From contig NZ_BMWH01000003.1 in the NCBI RefSeq assembly GCF_014651135.1, forward strand, positions 1 through 64,000: a DNA stretch of 64,000 nt, written 5' to 3'. Positions 11,011 through 19,630 of this stretch are shown here, piece after piece; the stretch's first letter is position 1, and each line of letters starts with the position of its first letter. The notes below the pieces were generated by a model that was given only the letters and a program-made list of their open reading frames with translations, was not told the DNA's origin and made no database searches. The position numbers were made by a program, and so were the translations under genes. The DNA is from Streptomyces echinoruber (GTDB lineage: Bacteria > Actinomycetota > Actinomycetes > Streptomycetales > Streptomycetaceae).

Positions 11011-11963
11011 CCTTCCGCCCCGACCCGTACGCACGCCGCCCGCCGGCCCTCGCCCGCCTCCCGCAGCACCTGGTCCCGGGTGGTGCAGACGTCGAGCACG
11101 GCGGGGCAGCGGGGGTGGAAGGCGCAGCCGGCGGGGACGGCGGACGGGTCGGGCGGGTCGCCGGGCAGGCCGCGCGGGGCGAACCGGGAGGCCGGGTCGC
11201 CGATGCGCGGGAAGGCGGCGGACAGGGCCTGGGCGTAGGGGTGGCGGGCGTCGTCGTACACCGCCCGGGCCGGGCCCTCCTCGACCACCCGGCCGGCGTA
11301 CATCACCGCCAGCCGGTCGCAGGTGTCGGCGAGGACGGCCAGGTCGTGGCTGATCATGATCAGGCCGAGGTCCTGCTCGGCGACGAGCTGCTCGATCAGC
11401 CGCAGGATCTGCGCCTGGATCATCACGTCCAGCGCGGTCGTCGGCTCGTCGGCGACGACCAGGCGCGGGTCGCAGGCGAGCGCCATCGCGATCATGACGC
11501 GCTGCCGCTGGCCGCCGGAGAGCTCGTGCGGGTACGCCGACGCCCGCGCCGCCGGCAGGCCGACGTGCTCCAGCAGCTCACCGGCGCGCCGCCGGGCCGC
11601 GGCCGCCGTCGCCTTCCGGTGCAGCAGGATCGGCTCGGCGATCTGGTCGCCGACGCGGTGCACGGGGTTGAGGGAGTGCATCGCGCCCTGGAAGACGATG
11701 GAGGCGCCCGCCCAGCGCACCGCCCGCACCCGCCCCCACCGCATGGTCAGCACGTCCTCGCCGTCCAGCAGCACCTGCCCGCGCACCCGGGTCCCGGCCG
11801 GCAGCAGCCGCAGCAGCGCCAGGGCCAGCGTCGACTTGCCGCAGCCCGACTCGCCCGCCACGCCGAGCTTCTCGCCCGCCGCGAGCCGCAGGTCCACGCC
11901 CCGTACGGCGGCCGCGCCGCCCGGGTAGGTCACCTCCAGGTCCCGTACGTCCAGCAGTGTCAC
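10437..11963 (-). CDS. Peptide ABC transporter ATPase (DppD/OppD-like) with repetitive C-terminal tail
   Basis: 508 aa. Residues 1 to about 320 are a normal OppD-type ATPase: Walker A GESGCGKS, signature [24 protein letters not shown], and PAGCAFHPRCPAVLDVC. The last ~185 residues are a Gly/Thr/Ala-rich low-complexity tail not expected in the family, including a tandem nonapeptide (GTGTNAGPT-like, 27-bp units) and AEPA repeats. The GTG at 11963 gives VTLLDVRDLEVTYPG and overlaps the upstream permease stop as GTGA; the much longer open frame upstream belongs to other genes. Whether the tail is tolerated slippage or functional is unknown. Confidence 0.9.
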   Translation of the reverse strand: MTLLDVRDLEVTYPGGAAAVRGVDLRLAAGEKLGVAGESGCGKSTLALALLRLLPAGTRVRGQVLLDGEDVLTMRWGRVRAVRWAGASIVFQGAMHSLNPVHRVGDQIAEPILLHRKATAAAARRRAGELLEHVGLPAARASAYPHELSGGQRQRVMIAMALACDPRLVVADEPTTALDVMIQAQILRLIEQLVAEQDLGLIMISHDLAVLADTCDRLAVMYAGRVVEEGPARAVYDDARHPYAQALSAAFPRIGDPASRFAPRGLPGDPPDPSAVPAGCAFHPRCPAVLDVCTTRDQVLREAGEGRRAACVRVGAEGDAPAADAAATTGAGTDAGSAAGAGTATGSASEPAAGTGATADPAAGTGTATAPVAGTEAATGLAPGAEANAEPTAGVGTDTEPVTEAETATGPVAGAGADTRPAGTGTNAGPTGTGTNAGPTGTGTNAGPTGTGTDAGPTGTGTNAEPAAEPAAEPAAEAAAAGPATDAAATGAAPAGEATGTSRTRSTP

Positions 11964-13051
11964 CGTGCCACCCCCAGCCGCGGGTTGAGGACCGTCTCCA
12001 CCGCGCGTCCGCACAGCGTGAACGCCAGGGCCACGCCCGCGATGGCCAGGCCGGGCGGCACCAGGTACCACCAGTCCCCGGCGCTGACCGCGCCCGCCTC
12101 CCGCGCGTCCTGCAGCAGCCCGCCCCAGGACACCACCGTCGGGTCGCCCAGGCCGAGGAAGGCGAGGGTGGCCTCGGTGAGGATGGAGGAGGAGACCATC
12201 AGGGTGGTCTGCGCCAGCACCAGCGGCATCACGTTGGGCAGTACGTGCCGGGTCATGACGTGCGCGTGCCCGCCGCCCAGCGCGCGGGCGCGCTCGATGT
12301 ACGGCCGTGCCTCCACCGCCAGCGTCTGGGCGCGCACCAGGCGGGCCGTGGTCGGCCAGGTGGTCACGCCGATCGCGAGGATCACCGTGCCCAGCGAGCG
12401 GGGCAGCACGGCGGTCAGCGCGACGGCGAGCACCAGCGTCGGCATCACCAGGAACCAGTCGGTGACCCGCATCATCACCGTGGCGTACGCGCCGCGGAAG
12501 TGCCCGGCGGTGATGCCGACCGCCGCGCCGATCGCCACGGACAGCACCGCCGCGAGCAGCCCCACCAGCAGCGAGACCCGTGAGCCCCACACCACCAGGC
12601 CCAGCAGGTCGCGGCCGTAGCGGTCGGTGCCGAGCCAGAACCGGCCGCTCGGGGGCGCCAGCGGCTGCCCGGGCGCGTCGGTGACCCCGGCGACGTCGGA
12701 TCCGACGGCCAGCGGCGCGGTCAGCGCCAGCAGCGCGCACAGCACGAGCGCGGCCAGGCCCGCCAGGCCGGCGCGGTGGGTGCGGTACTGCCGCCAGAAC
12801 CGGGCCGCCGCCCGCCGCCGGCGCTGCCAGGCCGGCCGGCGCGGCCCGGCGTGCGCGGCGGCGTCCTGTGCGGAGGCATCCTGCGCGGCGGCATTCTGCG
12901 CATCCGCGCCCCGCGCATCCGCGCCCCGCGCATCCGCGCCCCGCGCATCCGCGCCCTGCGCATCCGCGCCCCGCGCATCCGCGCCCTGCACGTCCGCGCC
13001 CCGCGCATCCGCGCCCCGCGCGTCCGCCGGCGGGGTCACTCCGGTCGTCAT
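11960..13051 (-). CDS. Peptide ABC transporter permease (DppC-like) with repeat-bearing N-terminus
   Basis: 363-aa inner-membrane permease. The first ~65 residues, before the OppC_N-type region, are tandem five-residue units (ADARG, ADAQG, ADVQG, then AQDAS-like), an oddity for this family and presumably cytoplasmic. The rest is standard: RFWRQYRTHRAGLAGLAALV helix, GTDRYGRDLLGLVVWGSR, five more helices, EAA loop at YIERARALGGGHAHVM. The ATG at 13051 overlaps the preceding permease stop as ATGA. Confidence 0.9.
   Translation of the reverse strand: MTTGVTPPADARGADARGADVQGADARGADAQGADARGADARGADARGADAQNAAAQDASAQDAAAHAGPRRPAWQRRRRAAARFWRQYRTHRAGLAGLAALVLCALLALTAPLAVGSDVAGVTDAPGQPLAPPSGRFWLGTDRYGRDLLGLVVWGSRVSLLVGLLAAVLSVAIGAAVGITAGHFRGAYATVMMRVTDWFLVMPTLVLAVALTAVLPRSLGTVILAIGVTTWPTTARLVRAQTLAVEARPYIERARALGGGHAHVMTRHVLPNVMPLVLAQTTLMVSSSILTEATLAFLGLGDPTVVSWGGLLQDAREAGAVSAGDWWYLVPPGLAIAGVALAFTLCGRAVETVLNPRLGVAR
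12856..13026 (-). repeat. 15-bp tandem repeats (about 11 copies) in permease N-terminus
   Basis: Unit CATCCGCGCCCCGCG on the plus strand begins at 12901, 12916, 12931, 12946, 12961, 12976, 12991, 13006 and partly 13021, with three more degenerate units just before (12856-12900). The copies are nearly identical, which indicates recent expansion. Each unit adds five residues in frame. Confidence 0.9.
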
Positions 13052-14112
13052 CGCCCCACCCTCGGGTCGAGCAGCGGGTACACGAGGTCGGCCAGCGTGT
13101 TCATGATGATCACCGCCGAGGCGAAGAGGAGGAACAGGCCCTGCACCAGGGGCAGGTCGGGGACGCTGAGGGCCTGGTAGAACAGCCCGCCCAGACCCGG
13201 CCAGGAGAACACGGTCTCGACCAGGATCACGCCCGCGACGGTCCGGCCGAGGTTGATGAAGACGAGGGTGACGGTCGGCAGCAGCGCGTTGGGCACGGCG
13301 TGCCGGCGCCGCACCAGGTCGTCGCGCAGGCCCTTGGCGCGGGCGGTGGTCAGGTAGTCGCTGCCCATCTCGTCCAGCAGCGCCGAGCGGGTGACCAGCA
13401 GCGTCTGGCCGTACTCGACGGCGACGAGCGTGACGACCGGCAGCACCAGGTGGTGGGCGACGTCGAGGACGTGCGCGAGGCCCTCCTCGCCGCCGGACTC
13501 CATGCCGCCGGTCGGGAACAGCCCGGGGACCGGGCCCACGCCGACCGCGAGGACGACGATCAGCAGCAGGCCCAGCCAGAACGACGGCACGGAGTACAGG
13601 GTCAGCGCCAGCCCGGTGTGGATCCGGTCTCCGAGCCGCCCGTGGCGCCAGGCGGCGCGGGTGCCCAGCACGATGCCGAGCACGGTGTACAGCACGAACG
13701 CGGTGCCGGTCAGCAGCAGCGTGTTCGGCAGCGCCTCGGTGATCTTGTCGATGACGGGCGCGCGGAACTGGTACGACGTGCCCAGATCGCCGGTGAGCGC
13801 CTTGCGGCAGTAGTCGGCGAACTGCTCCCACAACGGTAAGTCCAGCCCGAACTCCCTGCGGTACTGCGCGAGTTGCTCGGCGGACACCGGACGCCCGCCG
13901 GTCATCGTCTTCACCGGGTCGCCGGGGATGAGCCGGAAGAGGAAGAAACCGGTGACGAGGACGGCGAACAGCGACACGGCGGCGCCGGCCAGCTTGGCCG
14001 CTCCGTAGCGCAGGTAGGCGGCGGCGGTGCGGGCGCGCGGGCCGCGCACCGCCGCACCGGTGGTCCTCCCGGCCACCTCCTCCACCGGGGGCGGCGCGGC
14101 GTCGGCGGTCAT
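13048..14112 (-). CDS. Peptide ABC transporter permease (DppB-like), second importer
   Basis: 354 aa. An Ala/Pro-rich cytoplasmic start of ~35 residues precedes the first helix (KLAGAAVSLFAVLVTGFFLF). The FRLIPGDPVKTMTGGRPVS loop and six membrane spans follow, with the EAA loop at DYLTTARAKGLRDDLV. Start ATG at 14112; the open frame continues upstream but matches nothing. It lies 47 bp after the binding-protein gene and overlaps the next permease by 4 nt. Confidence 0.92.
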   Translation of the reverse strand: MTADAAPPPVEEVAGRTTGAAVRGPRARTAAAYLRYGAAKLAGAAVSLFAVLVTGFFLFRLIPGDPVKTMTGGRPVSAEQLAQYRREFGLDLPLWEQFADYCRKALTGDLGTSYQFRAPVIDKITEALPNTLLLTGTAFVLYTVLGIVLGTRAAWRHGRLGDRIHTGLALTLYSVPSFWLGLLLIVVLAVGVGPVPGLFPTGGMESGGEEGLAHVLDVAHHLVLPVVTLVAVEYGQTLLVTRSALLDEMGSDYLTTARAKGLRDDLVRRRHAVPNALLPTVTLVFINLGRTVAGVILVETVFSWPGLGGLFYQALSVPDLPLVQGLFLLFASAVIIMNTLADLVYPLLDPRVGR

Positions 14113-14159
14113 GGCCGCGGCCCGGGTGCCGGGCCTGCGGGGCGGGTCGGTCGCATGGG

Positions 14160-15998
14160 CTACTCCCGGTCGTCGGCGGTGGCGCGGCGGCGCAGGGCGA
14201 GGAACGCGCCGACCGCCGTCAGGACGACGACGCCCCCGGCGATGCCGGCGATCACCCCGGCCGAGCCGGGTCCGCCGGAGGACGGGTCGGAGTCGGCCGG
14301 GACGGCCGACCACCAGCTCCAGTAGCCGTCCTGGCCGTAGATGTTGCCCGCGTCCTTCGGCATCGTCTCGATCGAGGCGATCTGGTCGGTGCGGTAGGCC
14401 TCGACGGCGTTGGGGTACGCCATGACGTTCATGTACCCCAGGTCGTACAGCCGGGACTCCATCCGCTGGACGATGTCCGCCCGTTTGGCGGGGTCGTACT
14501 CGGCGAGCTGCCGGGCGTAGAGCCGGTCGTAGGCCTTGTCGCAGATGAAGTTGTCGGTGGCGGCGGTGTCCTTGGGGGTGTCGGGCAGGGCCGCGCAGGT
14601 GTGGATGGACAGCACGAAGTCCGGGTCGGGGTTGACCGACCAGCCGTCGAAGGCGAGGTCGTAGCGGCCGGCGAGCCACGGGTCGGTGACGTTGTCCAGG
14701 CAGTCGAGGTTCACGCCGATGCCGAGTTTGCCCCACCACTCCTTGAGGTACTGCCCGACGGCCTTGTCGTTGGGGTCGGTGGCGTGGCACAGGACGCGGT
14801 AGGTGAGCGGCTTGCCGTCCTTGCCGACGCGCCTGCCCTCGGCGTTCTTGCGGTACCCCGCCTCGTCCAGGAGCCGGGCCGCCTTCGCCGGGTCGTAGGC
14901 GAGTTTCTGGTCCGGCGAGGGCTTCCAGAAGTACGTCGAGAAGCGCGGCGGGATGTAGCCCTGGCCCTCGACGGCGTGGCCCTGGAACACCTTGTCGATG
15001 ATGGTCTTGCGATCGACCGCCAGGAACAGGGCGTGCCGCACCCGCACGTCGAGCAGGGACGGGTCGCCGTCGCCGAATTTCTGCCCGTCCTTCGCGCGGG
15101 CGCCGGGGTTGACGGCCAGGGCGTAGAAGCGGCGGCCCGGGGCGTCGTTGACGCGGATGTGCTTCGCGCCCTTGAGGGAGGCGGCCTGGGCGGGGGTCAG
15201 GGAGGGCGAGCCGGCGACGAACGAGACCTCGCCCTTGCGCAGGGCGGCGACCGCCGCGTCCTGGTCCTTGTAGTACCGGAAGACCAGCTCGTCGAACTTC
15301 GGCGCGCCGCGCCAGAAACGCTGGTTGGCCTTCAGCCGCACGTAGCTGTCGGGCTTGTACGCGGTGAGGACGAACGGCCCGTCGCCGACGACGGGGAAGC
15401 TCTTGTCGTTGTTGAACTTCGAGAAGTCCCCGACCTTCTCCCAGACGTGTTTGGGCACGATCGGCACGTCGAGCGCGGTCATCGTCGCCTGCGGCTTCTT
15501 CAGCCGGATGACCAGCCTGGTCGGGCTCGGGGCCGTCACCTCACGGAAGTTGGCGACGAAGCTGCCGTTGGCGGTGGCCGCCTTCTCGTCGGTCATCATC
15601 TTGGTGAAGGTCCAGGCCGCGTCCTCGGCGGTGACCTTCCGGCCGTCCGACCAGGTGGCGTCGGAGCGGATGGTGTAGGTCCAGGTGAGCTTGTCCGCGG
15701 ACGGGGACCACCGGGTGGCCAGGCCGGGGACGGGGTGGGCGTCGCCGGGGTCGTAGTCGGTCAGGTACTCGTACATCAGCCGGTTGATGCTGGTACTGAC
15801 CAGCCGGGTGGCCAGGAAGGGGCTGAGGGAGTCGACGCTCTGCGCGACCGCGACGGTGAGCGTCTTCTTCCCGTCCGCCGCCGCGGCCCGCTGGGGCGCG
15901 GGGTTCAGCGGGGTCGCGAGGCCGGCCGTGAGGGCCAGGGCCGCGACCCCGGCGGCGGCGAGCCGGGCGGTTCTGCCGTGCTGGTCTGCTCTGCTCAT
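14160..15998 (-). CDS. Peptide-binding protein (SBP family 5) anchored by a C-terminal membrane helix
   Basis: 612-aa extracytoplasmic binding protein, first gene of the second importer operon. It has a Sec-type signal (ARLAAAGVAALALTAGLA, then Ala-rich cleavage near AAAADGKK) but no lipobox Cys. A full SBP_bac_5 domain follows (SFLATRLVSTSINRL-type start, WTYTIRSDATWSDGRKVTAE). The C-terminus has a Gly/Ser linker, the hydrophobic helix VIAGIAGGVVVLTAVGAFLA and basic LRRRATADDRE. It is therefore probably tethered by the C-terminal helix instead of lipidation, unlike the lipoprotein of the first importer. The ATG at 15998 has AGGAT 7 nt upstream, and a promoter-like TTGACG-17-TAGACC lies about 45 nt further up. 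Confidence 0.9.
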   Translation of the reverse strand: MSRADQHGRTARLAAAGVAALALTAGLATPLNPAPQRAAAADGKKTLTVAVAQSVDSLSPFLATRLVSTSINRLMYEYLTDYDPGDAHPVPGLATRWSPSADKLTWTYTIRSDATWSDGRKVTAEDAAWTFTKMMTDEKAATANGSFVANFREVTAPSPTRLVIRLKKPQATMTALDVPIVPKHVWEKVGDFSKFNNDKSFPVVGDGPFVLTAYKPDSYVRLKANQRFWRGAPKFDELVFRYYKDQDAAVAALRKGEVSFVAGSPSLTPAQAASLKGAKHIRVNDAPGRRFYALAVNPGARAKDGQKFGDGDPSLLDVRVRHALFLAVDRKTIIDKVFQGHAVEGQGYIPPRFSTYFWKPSPDQKLAYDPAKAARLLDEAGYRKNAEGRRVGKDGKPLTYRVLCHATDPNDKAVGQYLKEWWGKLGIGVNLDCLDNVTDPWLAGRYDLAFDGWSVNPDPDFVLSIHTCAALPDTPKDTAATDNFICDKAYDRLYARQLAEYDPAKRADIVQRMESRLYDLGYMNVMAYPNAVEAYRTDQIASIETMPKDAGNIYGQDGYWSWWSAVPADSDPSSGGPGSAGVIAGIAGGVVVLTAVGAFLALRRRATADDRE

Positions 15999-16042
15999 GG
16001 AGATCCTGACCTCGCGTCATCGCCGGCACAGTCGAGAAGAGT

Positions 16043-16071
16043 GGTCTATCAGCGCGCCTCCGGGGCGTCAA
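16043..16071 (-). promoter_or_regulatory. Vegetative-type promoter of the second importer operon
   Basis: On the minus strand, TTGACG (16066-16071) and TAGACC (16043-16048) are separated by exactly 17 bp, a good match to the Streptomyces HrdB-type consensus. It lies about 45 nt before the binding-protein ATG at 15998. Confidence 0.55.
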
Positions 16072-16299
16072 CGGCGCGTAGAGGGCGTGTGGCCTGCGGA
16101 AATAACAAGTTGATCACACAATGGGCGGTCATTGGTCCATACCACTGAAGGGGTGCAGGTCGGGCGCTGGCGCCCGGGCTCGTCCTCCCCGTACCTGGGC
16201 AAACCGCCCGAAATGCGTTAACGCGTCGGCAACTTGGCGGAAGCCGTCGCGCCATACGGACGCGCGAGTCTGGGGAGGTACGGCCGTGCGGGTGCCGTG

Positions 16300-16335
16300 A
16301 ACGGGCCGGGGTGCGCCATGTCACCCCGGCCCGTT
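16300..16335. terminator. Hairpin downstream of the S9 peptidase gene
   Basis: Perfect 14-bp arms AACGGGCCGGGGTG and CACCCCGGCCCGTT around an 8-nt loop. It lies about 120 bp past the peptidase stop (minus strand), so it is a likely factor-independent stop for that transcript. Confidence 0.6.
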
Positions 16336-16456
16336 GCCGTGTGCGCGGCCCGTTGCGCCGCGCGCGTCCGCCGCCGCGCGCGTCCGCCGCCGCGCGTGTC
16401 CGTCGCCGTGTGCGCTTGCCGCCGTGTGCGTCCGCCGTCGCGCGCGCCGTCGGCCG

Positions 16457-18586
16457 TTACGCGAGCCCCAGGACCCGCTTGAGGAAGTCCACCTGGAGCA
16501 GCAGCAGGTTCTCCGCGACCTGCTCCTGCGGGGTCATGTGGGTGACGCCGGACAGCGGCAGCACCTCGTGCGGGCGGCCGGCGGCCAGCAGGGCGGAGGA
16601 CAGGCGCAGGGAGTGGGCGACGACGACGTTGTCGTCCGCCAGGCCGTGGATGACCATGAGCGGCCGGTGCGGCTCGGCGGGGGAGACCAGGCCGTCGTCG
16701 TCGACGAGCGAGCTGCGCGTGTACGCCTCCGGGGCGGCGGCCGGGTCGCCCAGGTAGCGCTCGGTGTAGTGGGTGTCGTACAGCCGCCAGTCGGTGACCG
16801 GGGCGCCGGCGATGCCCGCGTGGAAGACGTCCGGGCGGCGCAGCACGGCCAGGGCGGCGAGGTAGCCGCCGTAGGACCAGCCGCGGATCGCCACCCGGGA
16901 CAGGTCGAGCGGGTGGCGCCGGGCGAGGTCCCGCAACGCCTCGATCTGGTCGTCCAGGGTGCGCGTGAAGTCGTCGCGGATGGCCTTCTCCCAGGCGGGG
17001 GAGCGGCCCGGGGTGCCGCGGCCGTCGGCCACCAGGACCGCGAAGCCCTGGTCGGCGAACCACTGGGAGGTCAGGTGCGGGTTGTGCGCGGCCACCACCC
17101 GCTGGGCGTGCGGGCCGCCGTAGGGGTCCATGAGGACCGGGAGGGGAGTGTCACCGTGGTAGTCCGTTGGCATAAGCAGGGCGCACGGGATTCGGCGTGC
17201 GCCCCCCTCCAGCAGTGTCACGCGCGGGGACAGACCGGGATCTTCGGCGTACGACGGGATAACCGCGACGCGCTTGCCGTCCCGCAGCACCTGCACCTGC
17301 GTGCCCGGCCGGTCCAGCCGGGCGGACACCAGCACGGTCACGTCCCCGGCACGCACCGCCGTGTGCACGCCGGGCTCCTGCGACACGCGCTCCACGCCGA
17401 GCTCGTTGACGCGGTGGACGTGCACCTCCCCGATCTCCGCGTCGGCCGCCTCCGCGCCCGCCGAGGCCGCGACCAGCACGTCGTCGGCCGACACGTCGAG
17501 CACCGCCCGCACGTGCAACTGCGCCCCGGTCAGCGGCCGTTCCCCCACCGCCAGGACACGCGCCCCGCCCTCGTCGGCGATCCGCACGAGCTGTCCCGAC
17601 GGGCTCCAGCACGGCACCCCGGGGAAAAGATCCAGCCAAGTTGGATCTTCGTCGGCGTGCACCATCCGGGTCGCCCCGGTGTCCGGGTCCACGGCCAGGT
17701 ACACCTGGCTGCGCTGGTCCCGCGCCTGCACCAGCAGCAGCGGCGGACCCGCCGCCGACCAGTGCACTCGTGCCAGATAGGGGTAGCGCGCCCGGTCCCA
17801 GACGACCTCCGTGCGCACCCCGTCGAGGCCGATCACGAACAGCCGCACCTCCGCGTTGTCCGTGCCCGCCGCCGGGTACGCCACCCGCTGCGGCTCGCGC
17901 TCCGGGTGCGCCGGATCGGCGATCCACCACCGCCGCACCGGCGTGTCGTCCACCCGCGCCACCAGCAGCCGGTCCGACTCCGGCGCCCACCAGAAGCCCC
18001 GGGAACGGCCCATCTCCTCGGCCGCGACGAATTCGGCCAATCCGTAAGTGACCGATCCCGCGCCCCGCGCGGGCTCCGGCTCGGCGAGCGCCCGGTCGCC
18101 CTCTCCCTCGGCGCCCACCACCCGCAGCGCCCCGCCGGCGACGTAGGCGACGTACCGCCCGTCGGGGGAGGGCCGCGGGTCCACCACCGGCCCCGGGACG
18201 CGCAGTTCGCGCGCCGTACCGGCCCGCAGCTCGGCCGTGAAAAGCCGCCCTGACAAGGCGAAAGACGCCAACTCGACGGTGGCGTCGGTGGCGTAGGCGA
18301 CGACGCCCGCACCCCCCTCCCGGCTGCGCTCCCGGCGCGCCCGCTCCTCGGGCGGCAGGTGCTCCTCGGCGCCGCCCAGCAGGACCCGCGGATCGGCCGC
18401 CACGCGCTCCGTGCCGTCCGTCAGGTCCAGCACCCACAGCGCGCTCGCCCGGTCCGTGCCGGAACGCGAGCGCAGGAACACGACACGGGAGGCGTCGGGC
18501 GCCACGGTGAACGAACGCGGCGCGCCGAGCGTGAACCGCTGGGTGCGGGCGTGCCGTCGGGGAAAGGAGTCAGGCTCGGTCGTCAT
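16457..18586 (-). CDS. S9 family prolyl oligopeptidase/DPP-IV-like peptidase
   Basis: 709-aa serine peptidase with an N-terminal beta-propeller of the DPP-IV type and a C-terminal alpha/beta-hydrolase domain. The catalytic triad can be placed: Ser571 in GWSYGG, Asp651 in HGLADDN and His683 in SGVTHMTP, with normal spacing. No signal peptide is seen, so it is probably cytoplasmic and may finish degradation of peptides brought in by the two adjacent importers (inference). The start is the ATG at 18586 (MTTEPDSFPRRH); the 26 in-frame codons upstream are not family-like. There is no Shine-Dalgarno site, but TATCGT lies at 18593-18598, 6 nt before the ATG, suggesting a leaderless mRNA. Confidence 0.93.
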   Translation of the reverse strand: MTTEPDSFPRRHARTQRFTLGAPRSFTVAPDASRVVFLRSRSGTDRASALWVLDLTDGTERVAADPRVLLGGAEEHLPPEERARRERSREGGAGVVAYATDATVELASFALSGRLFTAELRAGTARELRVPGPVVDPRPSPDGRYVAYVAGGALRVVGAEGEGDRALAEPEPARGAGSVTYGLAEFVAAEEMGRSRGFWWAPESDRLLVARVDDTPVRRWWIADPAHPEREPQRVAYPAAGTDNAEVRLFVIGLDGVRTEVVWDRARYPYLARVHWSAAGPPLLLVQARDQRSQVYLAVDPDTGATRMVHADEDPTWLDLFPGVPCWSPSGQLVRIADEGGARVLAVGERPLTGAQLHVRAVLDVSADDVLVAASAGAEAADAEIGEVHVHRVNELGVERVSQEPGVHTAVRAGDVTVLVSARLDRPGTQVQVLRDGKRVAVIPSYAEDPGLSPRVTLLEGGARRIPCALLMPTDYHGDTPLPVLMDPYGGPHAQRVVAAHNPHLTSQWFADQGFAVLVADGRGTPGRSPAWEKAIRDDFTRTLDDQIEALRDLARRHPLDLSRVAIRGWSYGGYLAALAVLRRPDVFHAGIAGAPVTDWRLYDTHYTERYLGDPAAAPEAYTRSSLVDDDGLVSPAEPHRPLMVIHGLADDNVVVAHSLRLSSALLAAGRPHEVLPLSGVTHMTPQEQVAENLLLLQVDFLKRVLGLA

Positions 18587-18763
18587 GGCACGACGATATT
18601 GGCCATGCGCCCCCTTGTGCGGCCGTGCGCCGACCGATGCGCGCGTTCGGATAGTTATGATCACAGTCGCATAGTGGGTAGGAACCTGCTTGCTCCCGCG
18701 AGGATTTGTCTGCCCCCAACGTCCGACCCCCCGCGCCCTTGGGACCTTTGGAGGTGAACCGCC

Positions 18764-18958
18764 GTGGCACTCTCGATTTCGGCGGTGGTGCTGCTGGCGA
18801 TCATCGTCTTCATTCTGATCAGGAAGTCAGGGCTGAAGGCGGCACACGCCATCGTCTGCGTTCTGCTCGGCTTCTACCTCGCCTCCTCGACAGTCGCCCC
18901 GACGATCAACGAGCTGACGACGAACATCGCCGGGATGATCGGCAGCATCAAGTTCTGA
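18764..18958 (+). CDS. Small 64-aa membrane protein, unknown function
   Basis: Two hydrophobic stretches (SAVVLLAIIVFILIR and AHAIVCVLLGFYLASSTV) flank a short basic loop (KSGLKAA). The C-terminus is polar, NELTTNIAGMIGSIKF. The gene is real: a strong GGAGGTGAA site 7 nt before the GTG start, streptomycete codon use, and a 13-bp terminator hairpin right after the stop. It is divergent from the S9 peptidase. I do not recognise a named family; small two-helix proteins like this sit in both chromosomal and conjugative-element contexts in streptomycetes, so its role is open. Confidence 0.75.
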   Translation: MALSISAVVLLAIIVFILIRKSGLKAAHAIVCVLLGFYLASSTVAPTINELTTNIAGMIGSIKF

Positions 18959-19291
18959 CACGTGCGGTGGTGCCGCGGGCGCCGGGGCGACGACCGGAGC
19001 TCGCGGCACCACCGGCCGGTCCCGCGCCCGGAGGAGCCCCGGCCGCCGAACGGCCGCGCGGCGCCCGACGAGAACCGGAGGCCCGCCGGCCTCCGCGGCG
19101 TCGGAAGATACGGGGATGCCCCGGCTCCGGCACCGGGCAGCTGCCGGCCCCTGCCGGGGAACGTCCCGCCGCCCGCGAGGACTCCGGCCGCGGCGGGGAC
19201 GTCACCGTCGCCGACCGGACGGCTCCGCGGATGATCCGCCGCACTGTGCCGAAGGGCGTGTCGTGGACGAGCCGGGTCCGGCCGCCCCGAC
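18959..19291. other. Intergenic region with terminator, 333 bp
   Basis: It starts with the terminator hairpin at 18965-19014. The remainder is GC-rich and has short open frames on both strands with no start-site or composition support; nothing else is visible. Confidence 0.5.
18965..19014 (+). terminator. Terminator of the 64-aa membrane protein gene
   Basis: Perfect 13-bp arms CGGTGGTGCCGCG and CGCGGCACCACCG separated by 24 nt, beginning 6 nt after the stop codon. Confidence 0.65.
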
Positions 19292-19564
19292 TCAGGACGG
19301 TGCTTCCGGCTCGACCGAGTTCTTCACGAGCTTCGGCGGAGCGCTGCCCACGTCAACCCGATAGCTGTTCATTATCTCTTCCAAGCGCCTGAATATCAGT
19401 TCGTCCCCGAGGTCTTCGCGGAGGGCCTCCAAAACTTGTGGAGCGCTGATCTCGGAGCAGTATTGACCTGGTTTCGTCTCGGGTTGCGGCGGCGGTGCGT
19501 CCTCACTGCCGGCGACAAGGGTTTCGATGTTGCCGCGGCGGTCGTAAACGGCAGTGATTCTCAT
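19292..19564 (-). CDS. Unrecognised 90-aa protein, second gene of a small lower-GC pair
   Basis: MRITAVYDRRGNIETLVAGS begins with what looks like a beta-hairpin. A Pro-rich linker (PPPQPETKPGQ) and an amphipathic helical part rich in Leu and Glu (VLEALREDLGDELIFRRLEE) follow, with a polar tail. There is one Cys and no signal peptide or membrane helix. AAAGGAAT lies 7 nt before the ATG. The gene uses codons that are rare in this genome (ATA twice, AGA, AGG, TTG) and has visibly lower GC than its neighbours, suggesting transfer. It lies 66 bp after the 104-aa gene on the same strand, so the two are probably one operon. No function assigned. Confidence 0.7.
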   Translation of the reverse strand: MRITAVYDRRGNIETLVAGSEDAPPPQPETKPGQYCSEISAPQVLEALREDLGDELIFRRLEEIMNSYRVDVGSAPPKLVKNSVEPEAPS

Positions 19565-19630
19565 CGGGGGATTCCTTTCGCTGCTGGTTCGGTCAGACGG
19601 TGGCAGAATCGGCGGAGTTGGCGAGAAAAG

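Larger units (their letters stand above)
15999..16456. other. Intergenic region between SBP and S9 peptidase genes
   Basis: 458 bp without a gene. It holds the importer promoter at 16043-16071, a more AT-rich part around 16100-16145, a strong hairpin at 16300-16335, and from about 16340 to 16450 a run of degenerate repeats built on CGTCCGCCGCCGCGCG. Confidence 0.6.

Noticed and set aside
11115..12620. 501-aa plus-strand open frame
   Set aside because: Antisense to the DppD/DppC-like genes; no motif and no plausible start.
12856..13026. Pentapeptide-repeat (A(D/N)LXX) domain
   Set aside because: The five-residue ADARG units lack the central Leu/Phe needed for a pentapeptide beta-helix; they are simple low complexity.
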